Positions 8,671 to 17,782 are shown, counted from the first letter of the stretch. The stretch: 64,000 nucleotides of DNA from Flavipsychrobacter sp. (GCA_016786565.1 JAEUVY010000049.1:1-64000), one strand, 5' to 3'. A program made the numbers and translations. Notes: a model not told the origin generated them from the sequence alone.

Positions 8671-8700
8671 GACAGCCCCGTTCAGACGAACGGGGCTGTC
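8671..8700 (-). terminator. Terminator of the DUF3857 operon
   Basis: A perfect 13-bp stem pairs 8671-8683 with 8688-8700 around a 4-nt loop. On the minus strand it is followed by TTGTTTTACC, so it ends transcription coming from the gene whose stop is at 8720. Confidence 0.85.
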
Positions 8701-8719
8701 TCTTGTGTGTCGTTTGTAA

Positions 8720-10786
8720 TTACTTCTTTGTCAGCACCAGGGCCACATTGTTGAAGTCGGCAGCAGTGTTCCATACTTTACGGAATCTGTCAAATTCAAT
8801 AGTAGGGAAGTGCAGCTGAGAATAAGACTCAGTTACATCTATCACCAGCCTGTCGCCGTTCTTGTTGTCCTTTATCAGCGTAGCAACCGATGTGAAGTTG
8901 ATCACCTGCTCCAGTTCTCCGTTCAGGTAATCTGCACTCATGTTGGCTGCCTCCGGATTGGCTATTTTGTAGCCCTTAGGTATGCTCACGGTAATTGTGC
9001 GGTGTGCCGAATGAGGATACAGCAGATCCACCGGCATCACACGCGGCTTCTCTTCATACATATGCTCTTGCGGGCCTATCAGCGCACCCACTTTCAGCAG
9101 GTACTTGTTACCTGCCTTGTTCACTACGTTTGGCAGTGTAGCCGATGCGGTAAGTGTCAGTGGCCTGTTGCTGTAATAGTTCGTCACTTCTTCATTGCTG
9201 AAGCTGTATTCCGAAATGTCGGCAGGATTGGCACTCAGTTGCAGCAAGCCGGCAACATATTTTTTCATGTTCTCCGGGCGCACAAACGGCAACGCGGTAC
9301 GGATACCTGCCGATGAATACCCTGCCCACTCGTGCGACACATTTACGCGTGCGTCCATTTCTTTGGTAAAGGACACAGTAGTTGCAATGTCGTGGCGGTT
9401 TTCCTTCACGCTCAGCGGGGTGATGTTGCGCACTTTATATACAGGACCCGTCAGCTCGCCCGACATAGGTATCGCACAGAATACACCCTTGCTGCCTGCA
9501 AGCACCTGTGGTATCACAGGGTAGCGCAGAAACTTCTCTGTAGGCGCAATGAACCTTTTCTCAGCAGGCAGATAGATAAGCGTGTGGTTCAGTCCGCGCC
9601 AGCTTTCAAATCCGGGGTTCGGATTGTATTCTGTACGGTTCCATGCCCAACCTATTTCGTGTTTGATACCCGCCTGTGTAAGACAGGCTGCAAACAACCT
9701 GATGTAGCCTTTGTAGCCCGATGCGCGCTTGGAGATGATCGTGTCCAGCACGTCGCGGGTGTCTTCATATCCGGCAGAGTAAACCGACATAGAGCGGTTC
9801 TCATGCAGTCCGTTCACTTCCTTGCGCTCTTCAAAATCAACAAACGGATACAGTGCAATATTCTTCTTGATGCCGTCCTCTATCTTCCTGATGTTCTTCA
9901 GCTCATCTCCACCCGGGCGCACACCCAGCTCCGACAGGAACTGATTCACAGCCGCTTTTTCCTTGTTAGTGAACTTGTAGTTCTCATCATACAGCCTGCG
10001 ACCCAGATTGTTATACGTATTCAGCTTTATCTTCTCTTCGTTGTCGTTTGTGTAGTAGCTCACACGGTAATCCAGTGCCATTGTGTGCAGGCCATAGAAC
10101 GCGTTCTTCTCAGGCAGTAGAGGCGCTATCTCGTCCAGTTCCACCTTGTAACGCATACGGTTGTTGGCCAGTTCCGCGGTCAGCTTCGGGAAACCATTCA
10201 GGGCACGTGTCTCTATCACCATGTTCTTACGGAAAGACATCTGGAAGCGGGTCTTCAGCACAGGTATATCCTGCTGCACTACCACCTTTCCGAAGTTGTC
10301 GTTCGGATTGATCTCTTTAACCAGATATTCAATCTCAGAGTTCCTCTCTATGCCTTCCAGATTCATGTACAACACATAGTTGCCGTTGTCGTCATAGCCA
10401 TAGAAGAGCCTGTTCTTGTCAAAGTTCTGCACCTTACCTGTAGGCGATATGGTACGCGCCCTGAAGGTAGGCACCTTCGTTCCGCGGTTCAGGTATATCG
10501 GAATAGTGTTGTAGCGATAGATGCCGCGGTCGTCGAGCAACTTGATCACAGAATGCCTTGTCGAGTGCTTCACAATGTAACCACCCTCAACCCTGTAGTC
10601 GATTATGATGTCGTTCAGCAACACAATAGCAGGCTGTGTGGCATGCTCTGGCGGCACCGGGTGCACTGCAGGTGTGTCGGCCCATTCAACCCATTTCGGG
10701 TGCTGCGAGAGATATAGTTTCTTCTGTGCAGAAACGGTAAGCGCTACTACAGAGAATAAAGTAATAAATACCGAGGTTTTTTTCAT
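8720..10786 (-). CDS. DUF3857 protein with degenerate transglutaminase-like domain
   Basis: This 688-residue secreted protein has signal peptide MKKTSVFITLFSVVALTVSA. A DUF3857 region follows at roughly 55-240, then a transglutaminase-like core around 290-420 and a beta-rich C-terminal part. The core keeps the helix LFAACLTQAGIKHEIGWAWN and the histidine of NHTLIYLP. However, the usual Gly-Asp-Cys nucleophile motif is replaced by ASGYKGYIR, and the usual Asp after the histidine strand reads FIAPTEK. Cysteine-protease or crosslinking activity is therefore unlikely. It may bind rather than cut (inference). It is the second gene of a pair, 9 nt after a relative with an intact triad. Confidence 0.75.
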   Translation of the reverse strand: MKKTSVFITLFSVVALTVSAQKKLYLSQHPKWVEWADTPAVHPVPPEHATQPAIVLLNDIIIDYRVEGGYIVKHSTRHSVIKLLDDRGIYRYNTIPIYLNRGTKVPTFRARTISPTGKVQNFDKNRLFYGYDDNGNYVLYMNLEGIERNSEIEYLVKEINPNDNFGKVVVQQDIPVLKTRFQMSFRKNMVIETRALNGFPKLTAELANNRMRYKVELDEIAPLLPEKNAFYGLHTMALDYRVSYYTNDNEEKIKLNTYNNLGRRLYDENYKFTNKEKAAVNQFLSELGVRPGGDELKNIRKIEDGIKKNIALYPFVDFEERKEVNGLHENRSMSVYSAGYEDTRDVLDTIISKRASGYKGYIRLFAACLTQAGIKHEIGWAWNRTEYNPNPGFESWRGLNHTLIYLPAEKRFIAPTEKFLRYPVIPQVLAGSKGVFCAIPMSGELTGPVYKVRNITPLSVKENRHDIATTVSFTKEMDARVNVSHEWAGYSSAGIRTALPFVRPENMKKYVAGLLQLSANPADISEYSFSNEEVTNYYSNRPLTLTASATLPNVVNKAGNKYLLKVGALIGPQEHMYEEKPRVMPVDLLYPHSAHRTITVSIPKGYKIANPEAANMSADYLNGELEQVINFTSVATLIKDNKNGDRLVIDVTESYSQLHFPTIEFDRFRKVWNTAADFNNVALVLTKK

Positions 10787-10795
10787 GTTGCCTTT

Positions 10796-12751
10796 TTATT
10801 TGCCTGTTAGCACTACAGTTTCTTTGTATTGTTTTTTCAGTTCGTCTATCGCTTTGTTGTGTTCCGCGAACTTAGCCGGTTCAATCTTCATCGTGTGCAC
10901 AACTATCTCCTTGGTCAGTGTTACAGTGCCCGCTTTTTTGTCAGCAGCATAAGAGATGTTGTAGCTCCACAATCCATTCACACCACCTTTTGCAGCCTTC
11001 GGTACAGATGTTACCCTGTATCCTTTTGGCACGTTCAGTGTCACGGTCTCGCGCACTGTTTTCTTGTATGGCATGTGATAGGCCACCTTCCTGTCTTCGT
11101 CGTTCACACGTGTATCAGCAAGTGTGCGTTGCACGTTCATGTTCACGAACGTCTCTTTCTTCGCTTGCTGCACATATCCGCCCAGTGTGTACGCCGCGTT
11201 GATGTACACATCCTTGCGACCGCTATTGCTTGCGTTCACATTGTAGTTCTGCAACAGGAACTTGGCATTGCCGCGTTGCAGTTGTTCACGCACGAAAACA
11301 TCTTTTTCATCCTTCCTGTTCATGAACGCCAGCGCCTCGCCCATATCCCATGCCGGGTAGCCCGACAGGTTGCGGCTTATGGTGCCTGATACGTCAGTGT
11401 AAGACAGGTTCATCACAGTGTTATCGGTAATGATGTTCGATGATGCAGCTACTTCAGCTATCGGCACTATTTTGTACGTGTGGTCATCCATCATGATGAA
11501 TGCCTCCTTGCCTTGCAGGTCAGCCCTGTTGGCGCCAAGCGGCTGCACATGCGTAGTTCCGTCCAGGAACACCCACTCGCCATCCAGCTTCACTGCGCAT
11601 ATCATGTGGTCATACAGGTATTCGCTCTGCAATTCTTCGTGAGTGTATGGTTTGTCGTGAGTGCCTATAGCAACCCAGTAAGATGGAACACCCGCTTTCG
11701 CGCACATAGCCATAAACACGCTCGACATGTCTTTACAGTCGCCGAACAGTCGCTTGCATACAGTATCAGCCTGGTGAGGCACAAGGCCTTCCATTTCGTT
11801 GTCGTAAAGTGCTTTGTAGTGGAATGTCTTCTGCACCCAGTCATAGATGCGCTGCACCTTGTCGCGGTCCGAGTAGGCACCACGTATCAGTTCAGCCGAT
11901 TTCTTGTTCAGGAAACTATCATTCTCCAGGTTCAGTCCCTTCACATACTTGTATTCAAACTTGTGGTGCGCGTCAGGCGTACCTGCCAGTACCGAATCTT
12001 TCTTAGCACCCGTCAGGCGGTAAGAGATCACATACGGTATCACATGCGGACGGTAGTACCTGTCCGATGGTACATCGCTGTATTCTTTCTCAGCCGGCAC
12101 GTTCATCGCGGTGAATGTGTACACCATGTTGCCGTTGCGTTCTGTTACTGTTTTCTTTACCAGGTTGGTATCAGCGCCTTTCAGCAAAAAGCCCATCTTC
12201 ACATACTTCGGTGCTGTTATTTCGTAGATAGCCGCAACAGTAGGCAGATTGTTGCTGAACGCGAAGTGCGGCAGCAGGCGCAGCTCACGGTGTTCCATGA
12301 TGAAGCTCGTATGTGTTAGCGCGTTTTTCTTCAATCCTGTGTAGCTCAGGCTCGGGTCGCCCAGTTTATCTGTGTTCACTACGCGCTTGTAGTCGTTGCG
12401 TTCCGGCAGATAAGACACAGTCGCGAGGTTGTACGCGTCAGAGAAACCGATGCCATACACACCGTTGATCTCGTCCCGGTTGAACACCGATACAGAACGG
12501 TCACTGATGAACAGTTTTTCCTGAGATACAGTGCTCGTTGCGGCAAGCCCGCCATCTTCTTCTTTTATCACCAGCTTGTGGGTGATATTCGTGTAGATGG
12601 CATGCTCGTTCTTGTAACGGGCCGCTATGCTATCGTATTTCTGGCGTTTCAGCGACAGTTGCGCGTCCGCGGTACACGAAAGCAGAATTGCCCCTATAAG
12701 CAGGCATACAGCCTTGTACTGCCATTGAATATTTTTCCTGGCGTTGCTCAT
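10796..12751 (-). CDS. DUF3857 and transglutaminase-like domain protein with intact Cys-His-Asp triad
   Basis: This 651-residue exported protein has a hydrophobic leader (VCLLIGAILLSC) that could be cleaved as a lipoprotein or by signal peptidase I before AQLSL. DUF3857 occupies roughly the first 250 residues. The transglutaminase-like core shows RLFGDCKDMSSVFMAMC near residue 337 (nucleophile Cys), YDHMICAV near 383 (His) and WVFLDGTT near 396 (Asp). Such proteins are common in Bacteroidota, but their substrates are unknown. Peptide or amide bond chemistry at the cell surface or in the periplasm is the family-level expectation. It precedes its degenerate relative by 9 nt. Confidence 0.82.
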   Translation of the reverse strand: MSNARKNIQWQYKAVCLLIGAILLSCTADAQLSLKRQKYDSIAARYKNEHAIYTNITHKLVIKEEDGGLAATSTVSQEKLFISDRSVSVFNRDEINGVYGIGFSDAYNLATVSYLPERNDYKRVVNTDKLGDPSLSYTGLKKNALTHTSFIMEHRELRLLPHFAFSNNLPTVAAIYEITAPKYVKMGFLLKGADTNLVKKTVTERNGNMVYTFTAMNVPAEKEYSDVPSDRYYRPHVIPYVISYRLTGAKKDSVLAGTPDAHHKFEYKYVKGLNLENDSFLNKKSAELIRGAYSDRDKVQRIYDWVQKTFHYKALYDNEMEGLVPHQADTVCKRLFGDCKDMSSVFMAMCAKAGVPSYWVAIGTHDKPYTHEELQSEYLYDHMICAVKLDGEWVFLDGTTHVQPLGANRADLQGKEAFIMMDDHTYKIVPIAEVAASSNIITDNTVMNLSYTDVSGTISRNLSGYPAWDMGEALAFMNRKDEKDVFVREQLQRGNAKFLLQNYNVNASNSGRKDVYINAAYTLGGYVQQAKKETFVNMNVQRTLADTRVNDEDRKVAYHMPYKKTVRETVTLNVPKGYRVTSVPKAAKGGVNGLWSYNISYAADKKAGTVTLTKEIVVHTMKIEPAKFAEHNKAIDELKKQYKETVVLTGK

Positions 12752-12853
12752 TTTTGTGTCGTATTAATTCTAAAAAAAGTTCCTGCTAGTGAACAGGGGT
12801 ATAAATATAATGTAAAAATGCTGTTCTGTCAAGTAAATACACAGAAAAATAAA

Positions 12854-12878
12854 GGGTTTCAGTCGTTGCCTGAAACCC
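12854..12878 (-). terminator. Second (distal) terminator after tsf
   Basis: A 9-bp stem pairs 12854-12862 with 12870-12878. On the minus strand it is followed by TTTATTTTTCTG. It lies behind a stronger hairpin at 12925-12954, so transcripts leaving the ribosomal-protein operon meet two terminators in tandem. Confidence 0.75.
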
Positions 12879-12924
12879 TCAAAATGATGTGCCCGACTTT
12901 GCGCACGGGACGTATGTAAAAAGC

Positions 12925-12954
12925 AATGGCCGGCATCGGGAAATGCCGGCCATT
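12925..12954 (-). terminator. Terminator of the rplM-rpsI-rpsB-tsf operon
   Basis: A perfect 12-bp GC-rich stem pairs 12925-12936 with 12943-12954 around a 6-nt loop. It begins 28 nt after the tsf stop and is followed on the minus strand by GCTTTTTAC. Confidence 0.85.
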
Positions 12955-12981
12955 AAGGAGGGCAGAAACTGCCCCGAAAAA

Positions 12982-13824
12982 TTATGCGCCTACTGCGATA
13001 CGGTTGAACGATACAACGGTAAGGCCGTTGCTAACGCTCTTCAGGTATTCGCCTACGGTTTTGCTGTTGTCTTTCACGAAAGCCTGTGGCAACAGAGTGT
13101 TCTCTTTGAAGAACTTGCTCAGTTTGCCTGCAGCTATCTTCTCAGCCATGTCGGCAGCCTTGCCTTCAGCAACAATCTGCTCAATAGCGATAGCTTTTTC
13201 GCGTGCCACTGTCTCAGCAGGCACGTTATCAGCGTCAACTGCCAGTGGGTTCATAGCTGCGATCTGCATAGCTACGTCCCTTCCTGCTGCAATGATACCT
13301 TCGTTGGCAGCCTGGTTCATACCTACCAGTACACCAATACGGAAACCAGAGTGGATGTATGGAACCACAGCGGCTGCAGTGATCTGCTCAAAACGCGATA
13401 CGTCGATCTTCTCACCGATCTTAGCAACCATTTCCAGCAGTTTTTCGCCTACTGTAGCACCGCTCATAGCAGCAGCTTTCAGGTCGTCGATGGTAGTTAC
13501 TTTCGTATTCAGTGCCACGTCAGCAACTTGCTGAGCGAAGTCGATGAATTCAGCGTTTTTCGCTACGAAGTCTGTTTCAGATGTCAGGTTCAGCACAATG
13601 CCGTAAGTGTTATCAGCATTCGCTTTAGCTATCACAACGCCTTCTTTTGCGTCGCGGTCGCTGCGGTTTGCAGCTACTTTCTGACCTTTTTTACGCAGGT
13701 AGTCAATAGCGGCTTCAAAATCGCCATTGCTTTCCATAAGCGCTTTGCGGCAGTCCATCATGCCCGCACCTGTCTGCTGGCGCAGTTTGTTCACTTCTGC
13801 TGCAGAAATTTGTACTGTGCTCAT
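12982..13824 (-). CDS. tsf: Elongation factor Ts
   Basis: EF-Ts recharges EF-Tu by exchanging GDP for GTP in the cytoplasm. The 280-residue protein starts with the UBA-like N-terminal domain, including LRQQTGAGMMDCRKALMES and the following helix IDYLRKKGQKVAANRSDR. It then has the core sequence TSETDFVAKNAEF, which contacts EF-Tu. Length and domain order are normal. It is the last gene of the rplM-rpsI-rpsB-tsf operon and is separated from rpsB by about 155 nt that contain a long hairpin. Confidence 0.97.
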   Translation of the reverse strand: MSTVQISAAEVNKLRQQTGAGMMDCRKALMESNGDFEAAIDYLRKKGQKVAANRSDRDAKEGVVIAKANADNTYGIVLNLTSETDFVAKNAEFIDFAQQVADVALNTKVTTIDDLKAAAMSGATVGEKLLEMVAKIGEKIDVSRFEQITAAAVVPYIHSGFRIGVLVGMNQAANEGIIAAGRDVAMQIAAMNPLAVDADNVPAETVAREKAIAIEQIVAEGKAADMAEKIAAGKLSKFFKENTLLPQAFVKDNSKTVGEYLKSVSNGLTVVSFNRIAVGA

Positions 13825-13904
13825 TGTAGTATTGTTATTTTTTTAGTTGTTTTTTGTATTAAGGGTGACCTGCCGGCCGTTTAGGCGGGCAAAGGTCGCA
13901 TTTT

Positions 13905-13938
13905 ATTATTAAAGCCCCAAATAAGGGGCTTTAATAAT
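13905..13938 (-). promoter_or_regulatory. Intercistronic hairpin between rpsB and tsf
   Basis: A perfect 14-bp inverted repeat pairs 13905-13918 with 13925-13938 around a 6-nt loop. On the minus strand it is followed by A residues, not a T run, so it is not a standard terminator. It could stabilise the upstream message, act as a processing site, or reduce read-through into tsf (inference). Confidence 0.55.
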
Positions 13939-13978
13939 GTATGTTGTAATGTTAATTTACCGTTAGGTAGGGCATTGA

Positions 13979-14920
13979 TTACCTGCCACCGCCTGGACGT
14001 GCACCTGCACCACCCGGACGACCTGCGCCTCCCGGACGACCGGCTCCACGGCCTGCACCACCCGGGCGACCAGCACCCGCGCCTGCGCCTGCACCGGCTC
14101 CTGCACTACGGCCACGGCCACGTCCGCCACCACGGCGTCCGCCTTCTCCGTCTTCCTCAGTCAGCTCCATGCCACGACCCCTGTTTTCTGTTTCCTCGTC
14201 GTTGTTATCATCTTCTTCTTTCACCTGAGCACGCTCCTGAAGACCTTCCAGGATAGCTGCAGTGAGGTACTGAGTGATGATAGCGATAGATTTGGTAGCA
14301 TCGTCGTTCGATGGGATAGCGAAATCTACTTTAGTAGGATCGCTGTTCGTATCCACCATCGCGATGGTAGTGATACCCAGACGCTTAGCTTCAGCAAGAG
14401 CAATGTGCTCGTGGCTGATGTCTACCATGAAGATAGCAGCCGGTACACGGCCCATCTGAGAGATACCGCCCAGAACTTTCTCCATTTTCTCTTTGCTGCG
14501 TGTAAGTGTCAGACGCTCTTTTTTAGTAACGCTGTCCAGTGTACCGTCGTTCAGCATTTTTTCTATGCTCAACATCTTCTTTACACTCTTACGGATCGTT
14601 GCGAAGTTCGTCAGCATACCACCCAACCAACGTTCTGTAACGTATGGCATGTTGGCACGTGCAGCAGCTTCAGCAACTATTTCTTTCGCCTGCTTCTTGG
14701 TAGCTACAAACATGATCTTCTTACCGCTCTTAGCGATAGATTTCAGTGCAGCAGCAGCCTCGTCCAGACCGTCGATGGTCTTGTTCAGGTCGATGATGTG
14801 GATACCGTTCTTCTCAGCAAAGATGTATGGGAGCATCTTTGGGTTCCATTTTTTCTTCAGGTGGCCGAAGTGTACCCCAGCTTCAAGGAGTTGCTGGTGC
14901 AATGTTTTATTATCTTCCAT
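13979..14920 (-). CDS. rpsB: 30S ribosomal protein S2 with a long Gly/Arg/Ala-rich C-terminal tail
   Basis: S2 binds late on the small subunit near S1 and the mRNA exit region. Residues 1 to about 230 are standard S2, with LLEAGVHFGHLKKKWNPKM, NGIHIIDLNKT, FVATKKQAKEIV and RWLGGMLTNF. The protein then continues for about 80 residues beyond the usual end. First comes an acidic linker (KEEDDNNDEETEN), then GGRRGGGRGRGRSAG and runs of AG, GRPGG and GAGRPGG units. ATG 14920 is chosen because the S2 fold begins there; the open frame upstream to 14968 is intergenic. The tail is unusual and may bind RNA in the manner of RGG boxes (inference). Confidence 0.95.
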   Translation of the reverse strand: MEDNKTLHQQLLEAGVHFGHLKKKWNPKMLPYIFAEKNGIHIIDLNKTIDGLDEAAAALKSIAKSGKKIMFVATKKQAKEIVAEAAARANMPYVTERWLGGMLTNFATIRKSVKKMLSIEKMLNDGTLDSVTKKERLTLTRSKEKMEKVLGGISQMGRVPAAIFMVDISHEHIALAEAKRLGITTIAMVDTNSDPTKVDFAIPSNDDATKSIAIITQYLTAAILEGLQERAQVKEEDDNNDEETENRGRGMELTEEDGEGGRRGGGRGRGRSAGAGAGAGAGAGRPGGAGRGAGRPGGAGRPGGAGARPGGGR

Positions 14921-14968
14921 TTGAATGATTTCTTGATTGTTAAAAAAATAAAATATACCCGGCCCCAA

Positions 14969-15358
14969 TTAACGTTTAGAGAACTGGAAGCTACGACGTG
15001 CTTTGCGCTTACCGAATTTCTTACGCTCAACAGAACGGCTGTCACGCGTCATCAATCCGTCTTTCTTCAGCAAAGGCTTGTATTCAGCGTTCACTTCAAC
15101 AAGTGCACGGGCAATACCCATTTTTATAGCTTCGGCCTGACCTTTTGGTCCACCACCCTGTACAGTGATCACGATATCGAACATGCTGACTGTATCGGTA
15201 GTTTTCAGTGGCAATTCAACCTGATTTTGCAGGTACATGATCGGGAAGTACGCTTTGTACTCCTTTTCATTTACCGTAATGTTGCCGGTACCTTTGCTCA
15301 GGTACACACGGGCTACGGCTTCTTTACGGCGGCCAACGGCGTTTTTCTGTTTTTCCAT
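14969..15358 (-). CDS. rpsI: 30S ribosomal protein S9
   Basis: This 129-residue S9 has the N-terminal NAVGRRKEAVARVYLSKG segment, GGGPKGQAEAIKMGIARAL, and the positively charged tail ending RKARRSFQFSKR that reaches towards the P-site tRNA. Length and ends are normal. It lies 59 nt after rplM and 48 nt before rpsB, in an operon order also known from other Bacteroidota. Confidence 0.97.
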   Translation of the reverse strand: MEKQKNAVGRRKEAVARVYLSKGTGNITVNEKEYKAYFPIMYLQNQVELPLKTTDTVSMFDIVITVQGGGPKGQAEAIKMGIARALVEVNAEYKPLLKKDGLMTRDSRSVERKKFGKRKARRSFQFSKR

Positions 15359-15417
15359 TTTATTATTTAATGCTTTAAAATGTCTGGAATTTGAAATTTA
15401 TTTTTCGTGTTTCTGCC

Positions 15418-15861
15418 TTAGATAGCCATTGGTTTCGGATTCTGTGCTTTATGCGGATGCTCTGCTCCTTCATAAACAAACAGTTTCTTGTACATAGCAC
15501 GACCAAGACGGTTCTTAGGAAGCATACCTTTTACAGCGCGCTCAACCGCTACGTTCGGACGACGACCGATCAGGTCTTTCGCCATCTCTATTTTCTGACC
15601 ACCCGGGTACAGTGAATAGGTCTGGTATTCTTTCTGCTCCATCTTATTGCCTGTAAATACAACTTTGGCAGAGTTGATAACAATTACGTAATCACCGCAG
15701 TCGAAGTGAGGAGTGAAATACGCCTTGTTCTTGCCACGAAGTACTGAAGCGATCTTAGAAGCCATGCGCCCCATTGTCTGATTGGTAGCGTCCACCACGA
15801 ACCATTCGCGTTTTACGATGGTTTCGTTGGCTGATTGTGTTTTAAAACTTAAATGTCTCAT
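15418..15861 (-). CDS. rplM: 50S ribosomal protein L13
   Basis: L13 is an early assembly protein of the large subunit. The protein shows REWFVVDATNQTMGRMASKI, then HFDCGDYVIVINSAKVVFTGNK, and near the end KGMLPKNRLGRAMYKKLFVYEG. I start at ATG 15861 (147 residues), because the 20 residues encoded upstream lie in the leader and promoter. It is the first gene of rplM-rpsI-rpsB-tsf. Confidence 0.96.
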   Translation of the reverse strand: MRHLSFKTQSANETIVKREWFVVDATNQTMGRMASKIASVLRGKNKAYFTPHFDCGDYVIVINSAKVVFTGNKMEQKEYQTYSLYPGGQKIEMAKDLIGRRPNVAVERAVKGMLPKNRLGRAMYKKLFVYEGAEHPHKAQNPKPMAI

Positions 15862-15898
15862 TTTTAAACCCCAATGTGGATTTTTTGAATTGGGAGTG

Positions 15899-15906
15899 CA
15901 AAAGTA
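15899..15906 (-). promoter_or_regulatory. Promoter of the rplM operon (-7 element TACTTTTG)
   Basis: Minus-strand TACTTTTG matches TAnnTTTG, and a TTGG sequence lies 19 nt upstream of it, the spacing expected for the Bacteroidota -33 element. The predicted start near 15892 leaves a leader of about 30 nt. Confidence 0.65.
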
Positions 15907-16077
15907 CGCCCAACCCTGCAACGTACCAAGAAATTTATTAAGTTTTTTTAGGGGTCCGTTATAACACGTTGATTATCAATAAGAAAATTGAATAAAAAGT
16001 TTCGTCGAGGTTTTAGGTGGTTGTTCCGCACCCACTACAACAATATTATTCTATTCGGTATTCTGCCATATGGTGCA

Positions 16078-16085
16078 TAAATTTG
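16078..16085 (+). promoter_or_regulatory. Candidate -7 element TAAATTTG for the cytochrome lipoprotein
   Basis: Exact TAnnTTTG match. It lies 6 nt before ATG 16092 and 30 nt before ATG 16116, so the later ATG, which also starts a better lipoprotein signal, is the likelier start. Confidence 0.5.
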
Positions 16086-16115
16086 GTTGATATGTCTCTT
16101 TTAATACGCCCTGCT

Positions 16116-17672
16116 ATGAAATGTCTATCCGCATTTTGCCTCTTTTGTACCATTTTTTTGATCTGCGGCTGTTCGCAGCGAGGCGAAATAGCATTTTTTA
16201 ATTCCAATGACCTCAATGTAGCAGAGTACGAGATAAACACCGGTGAAGATACCGTTCTTACGACCGCAAAGGGAGCCATGATCAGCATACCCAAGGGAGC
16301 ATTGTCTGCATCTTCCCGCGTAATAAAGCTGAAGATAAGGGAGGCATATACAATTGCCGATATGATAAAAGGGGGATTGGTCACTCGGTCGGGCAAAGAA
16401 CCGCTTAGCAGTGGGGGGATGATTGAAATTACTACCGCCGATGGCGGAAACCTTGCATTCGCAAAGCCGGTTTTGGTTTCTCTGCCTACAGATAGAATAG
16501 TACCCGGCATGCAGCTATTCAAAGGAGTTCGGGGAGCCGGTGGGATAGTCAATTGGGTAGACCCGGGGCCGCTTATTAATGCTGCTGACAATAGCCAGGC
16601 GCAGGTAGCCGCAGGAAAACTGTTGTATAACAACAATTGCGCCGCTTGTCATCACCCAACCCAAGAAAGAACGGGGCCACCTCTGGCGTTTTTAAACCAA
16701 AGGCGGGATAAGACCTGGCTGATGCGTTACATTCACAACCCCTCTGATATGATAGCAGGGAGCGATATATCAACCGGAGATACAGGATCATTCCCGCCCG
16801 ATCCTTATGCACGTTGCTTATACGAGCATTATAATAAGACATCTATGACTTCGTTTCCAGATCTCAGCGAAGAGGACGTAGATAACATTTTCCGCTATCT
16901 GGATGACGAAACGAAAGATGTACCACTTTCCGCGGTACGCGACAACAAGGCCGCCTTCGACAGTTGCCGCACGTACAATAGGTTGATCGCGGAAATGAAA
17001 AAGAAACGCGATATCTTGGTAGCGAACAACGGAAAAGCTGTAAATACCGTTATGTCCGAGCGTCCGGCCGATGCTCCCGATGAGTCGGGAGGTCTACCTA
17101 AACCCGAAGGGATGGTTGCTTTTTCAGCCGAGGCACAAACTCAGAAAACTGAATATTACCAATTCAACATTCGTACTACAGGATGGTACAATGTCGATAT
17201 TTTAATTTCATCTCGCCCCTGGTTTCGCAATAGTGAATTAATTACCACCGTCTCAGGAGGCTATTCCGGGGACTACAATCTATTTATGGTCTTGCCGGAA
17301 AGCAAGATTTTCCTGAATGGGGGTAAATTAGCCGGTGAGCGAGATAAATACGGTTTTTATACAAACGATGGAAATATATTGTTACCTCCGTCCGAGAAAG
17401 GAATTGTATTTGCGGTGTGTCAGGATGCTGAAAAGCTTTACTTCGGGGATATTCACTTTACAACTGCAGCTCGTGTGATGCTGAACGTAATGATGCGGCC
17501 GGTTTCAAGACGGGAGATCGACAGCATAGTCAGTACCTATCAGCTTCAGGGAGTGACTTTTGATCTGGACATGTCAAAGAACGCAAACGAGATAGGCAAG
17601 ATCGACTCCCTTATGCAAAAAGCACGGGGTTGGCTGCCGACTGACTGGAATTGCGATTGCGGGTCACGCTGA
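16116..17672 (+). CDS. Lipoprotein with beta-sandwich (ZU5-like) region and single-haem cytochrome c domain
   Basis: This 518-residue protein starts with a lipoprotein signal peptide ending FLICGC. Residues of about 35-140 form a beta-rich module (AMISIPKGALSASSRVIKLK) that resembles ZU5-type domains, which I call only tentatively. A cytochrome c segment follows, with CAACHHPTQERTGPPLAF: the haem-binding CxxCH plus the GPPL often seen beside it. TSFPDLSEEDVDNIFRYLD is compatible with the distal helix, and a Met ligand may lie in MTSFPDL. The last 200 residues look beta-rich and are unassigned. A periplasmic or surface electron-transfer or sensing role is inferred. No oxidase or dehydrogenase gene is adjacent. 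Confidence 0.72.
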   Translation: MKCLSAFCLFCTIFLICGCSQRGEIAFFNSNDLNVAEYEINTGEDTVLTTAKGAMISIPKGALSASSRVIKLKIREAYTIADMIKGGLVTRSGKEPLSSGGMIEITTADGGNLAFAKPVLVSLPTDRIVPGMQLFKGVRGAGGIVNWVDPGPLINAADNSQAQVAAGKLLYNNNCAACHHPTQERTGPPLAFLNQRRDKTWLMRYIHNPSDMIAGSDISTGDTGSFPPDPYARCLYEHYNKTSMTSFPDLSEEDVDNIFRYLDDETKDVPLSAVRDNKAAFDSCRTYNRLIAEMKKKRDILVANNGKAVNTVMSERPADAPDESGGLPKPEGMVAFSAEAQTQKTEYYQFNIRTTGWYNVDILISSRPWFRNSELITTVSGGYSGDYNLFMVLPESKIFLNGGKLAGERDKYGFYTNDGNILLPPSEKGIVFAVCQDAEKLYFGDIHFTTAARVMLNVMMRPVSRREIDSIVSTYQLQGVTFDLDMSKNANEIGKIDSLMQKARGWLPTDWNCDCGSR

Positions 17673-17782
17673 GTATTCTCCACTCTGAGTCCTCCGGGAT
17701 ACCGGACATCTAACAAGAGCAAATAGTCCGAAAATTTTGTCAATACATATATGAAATGGCAATGTTTTGGCTCATTTTTCAA

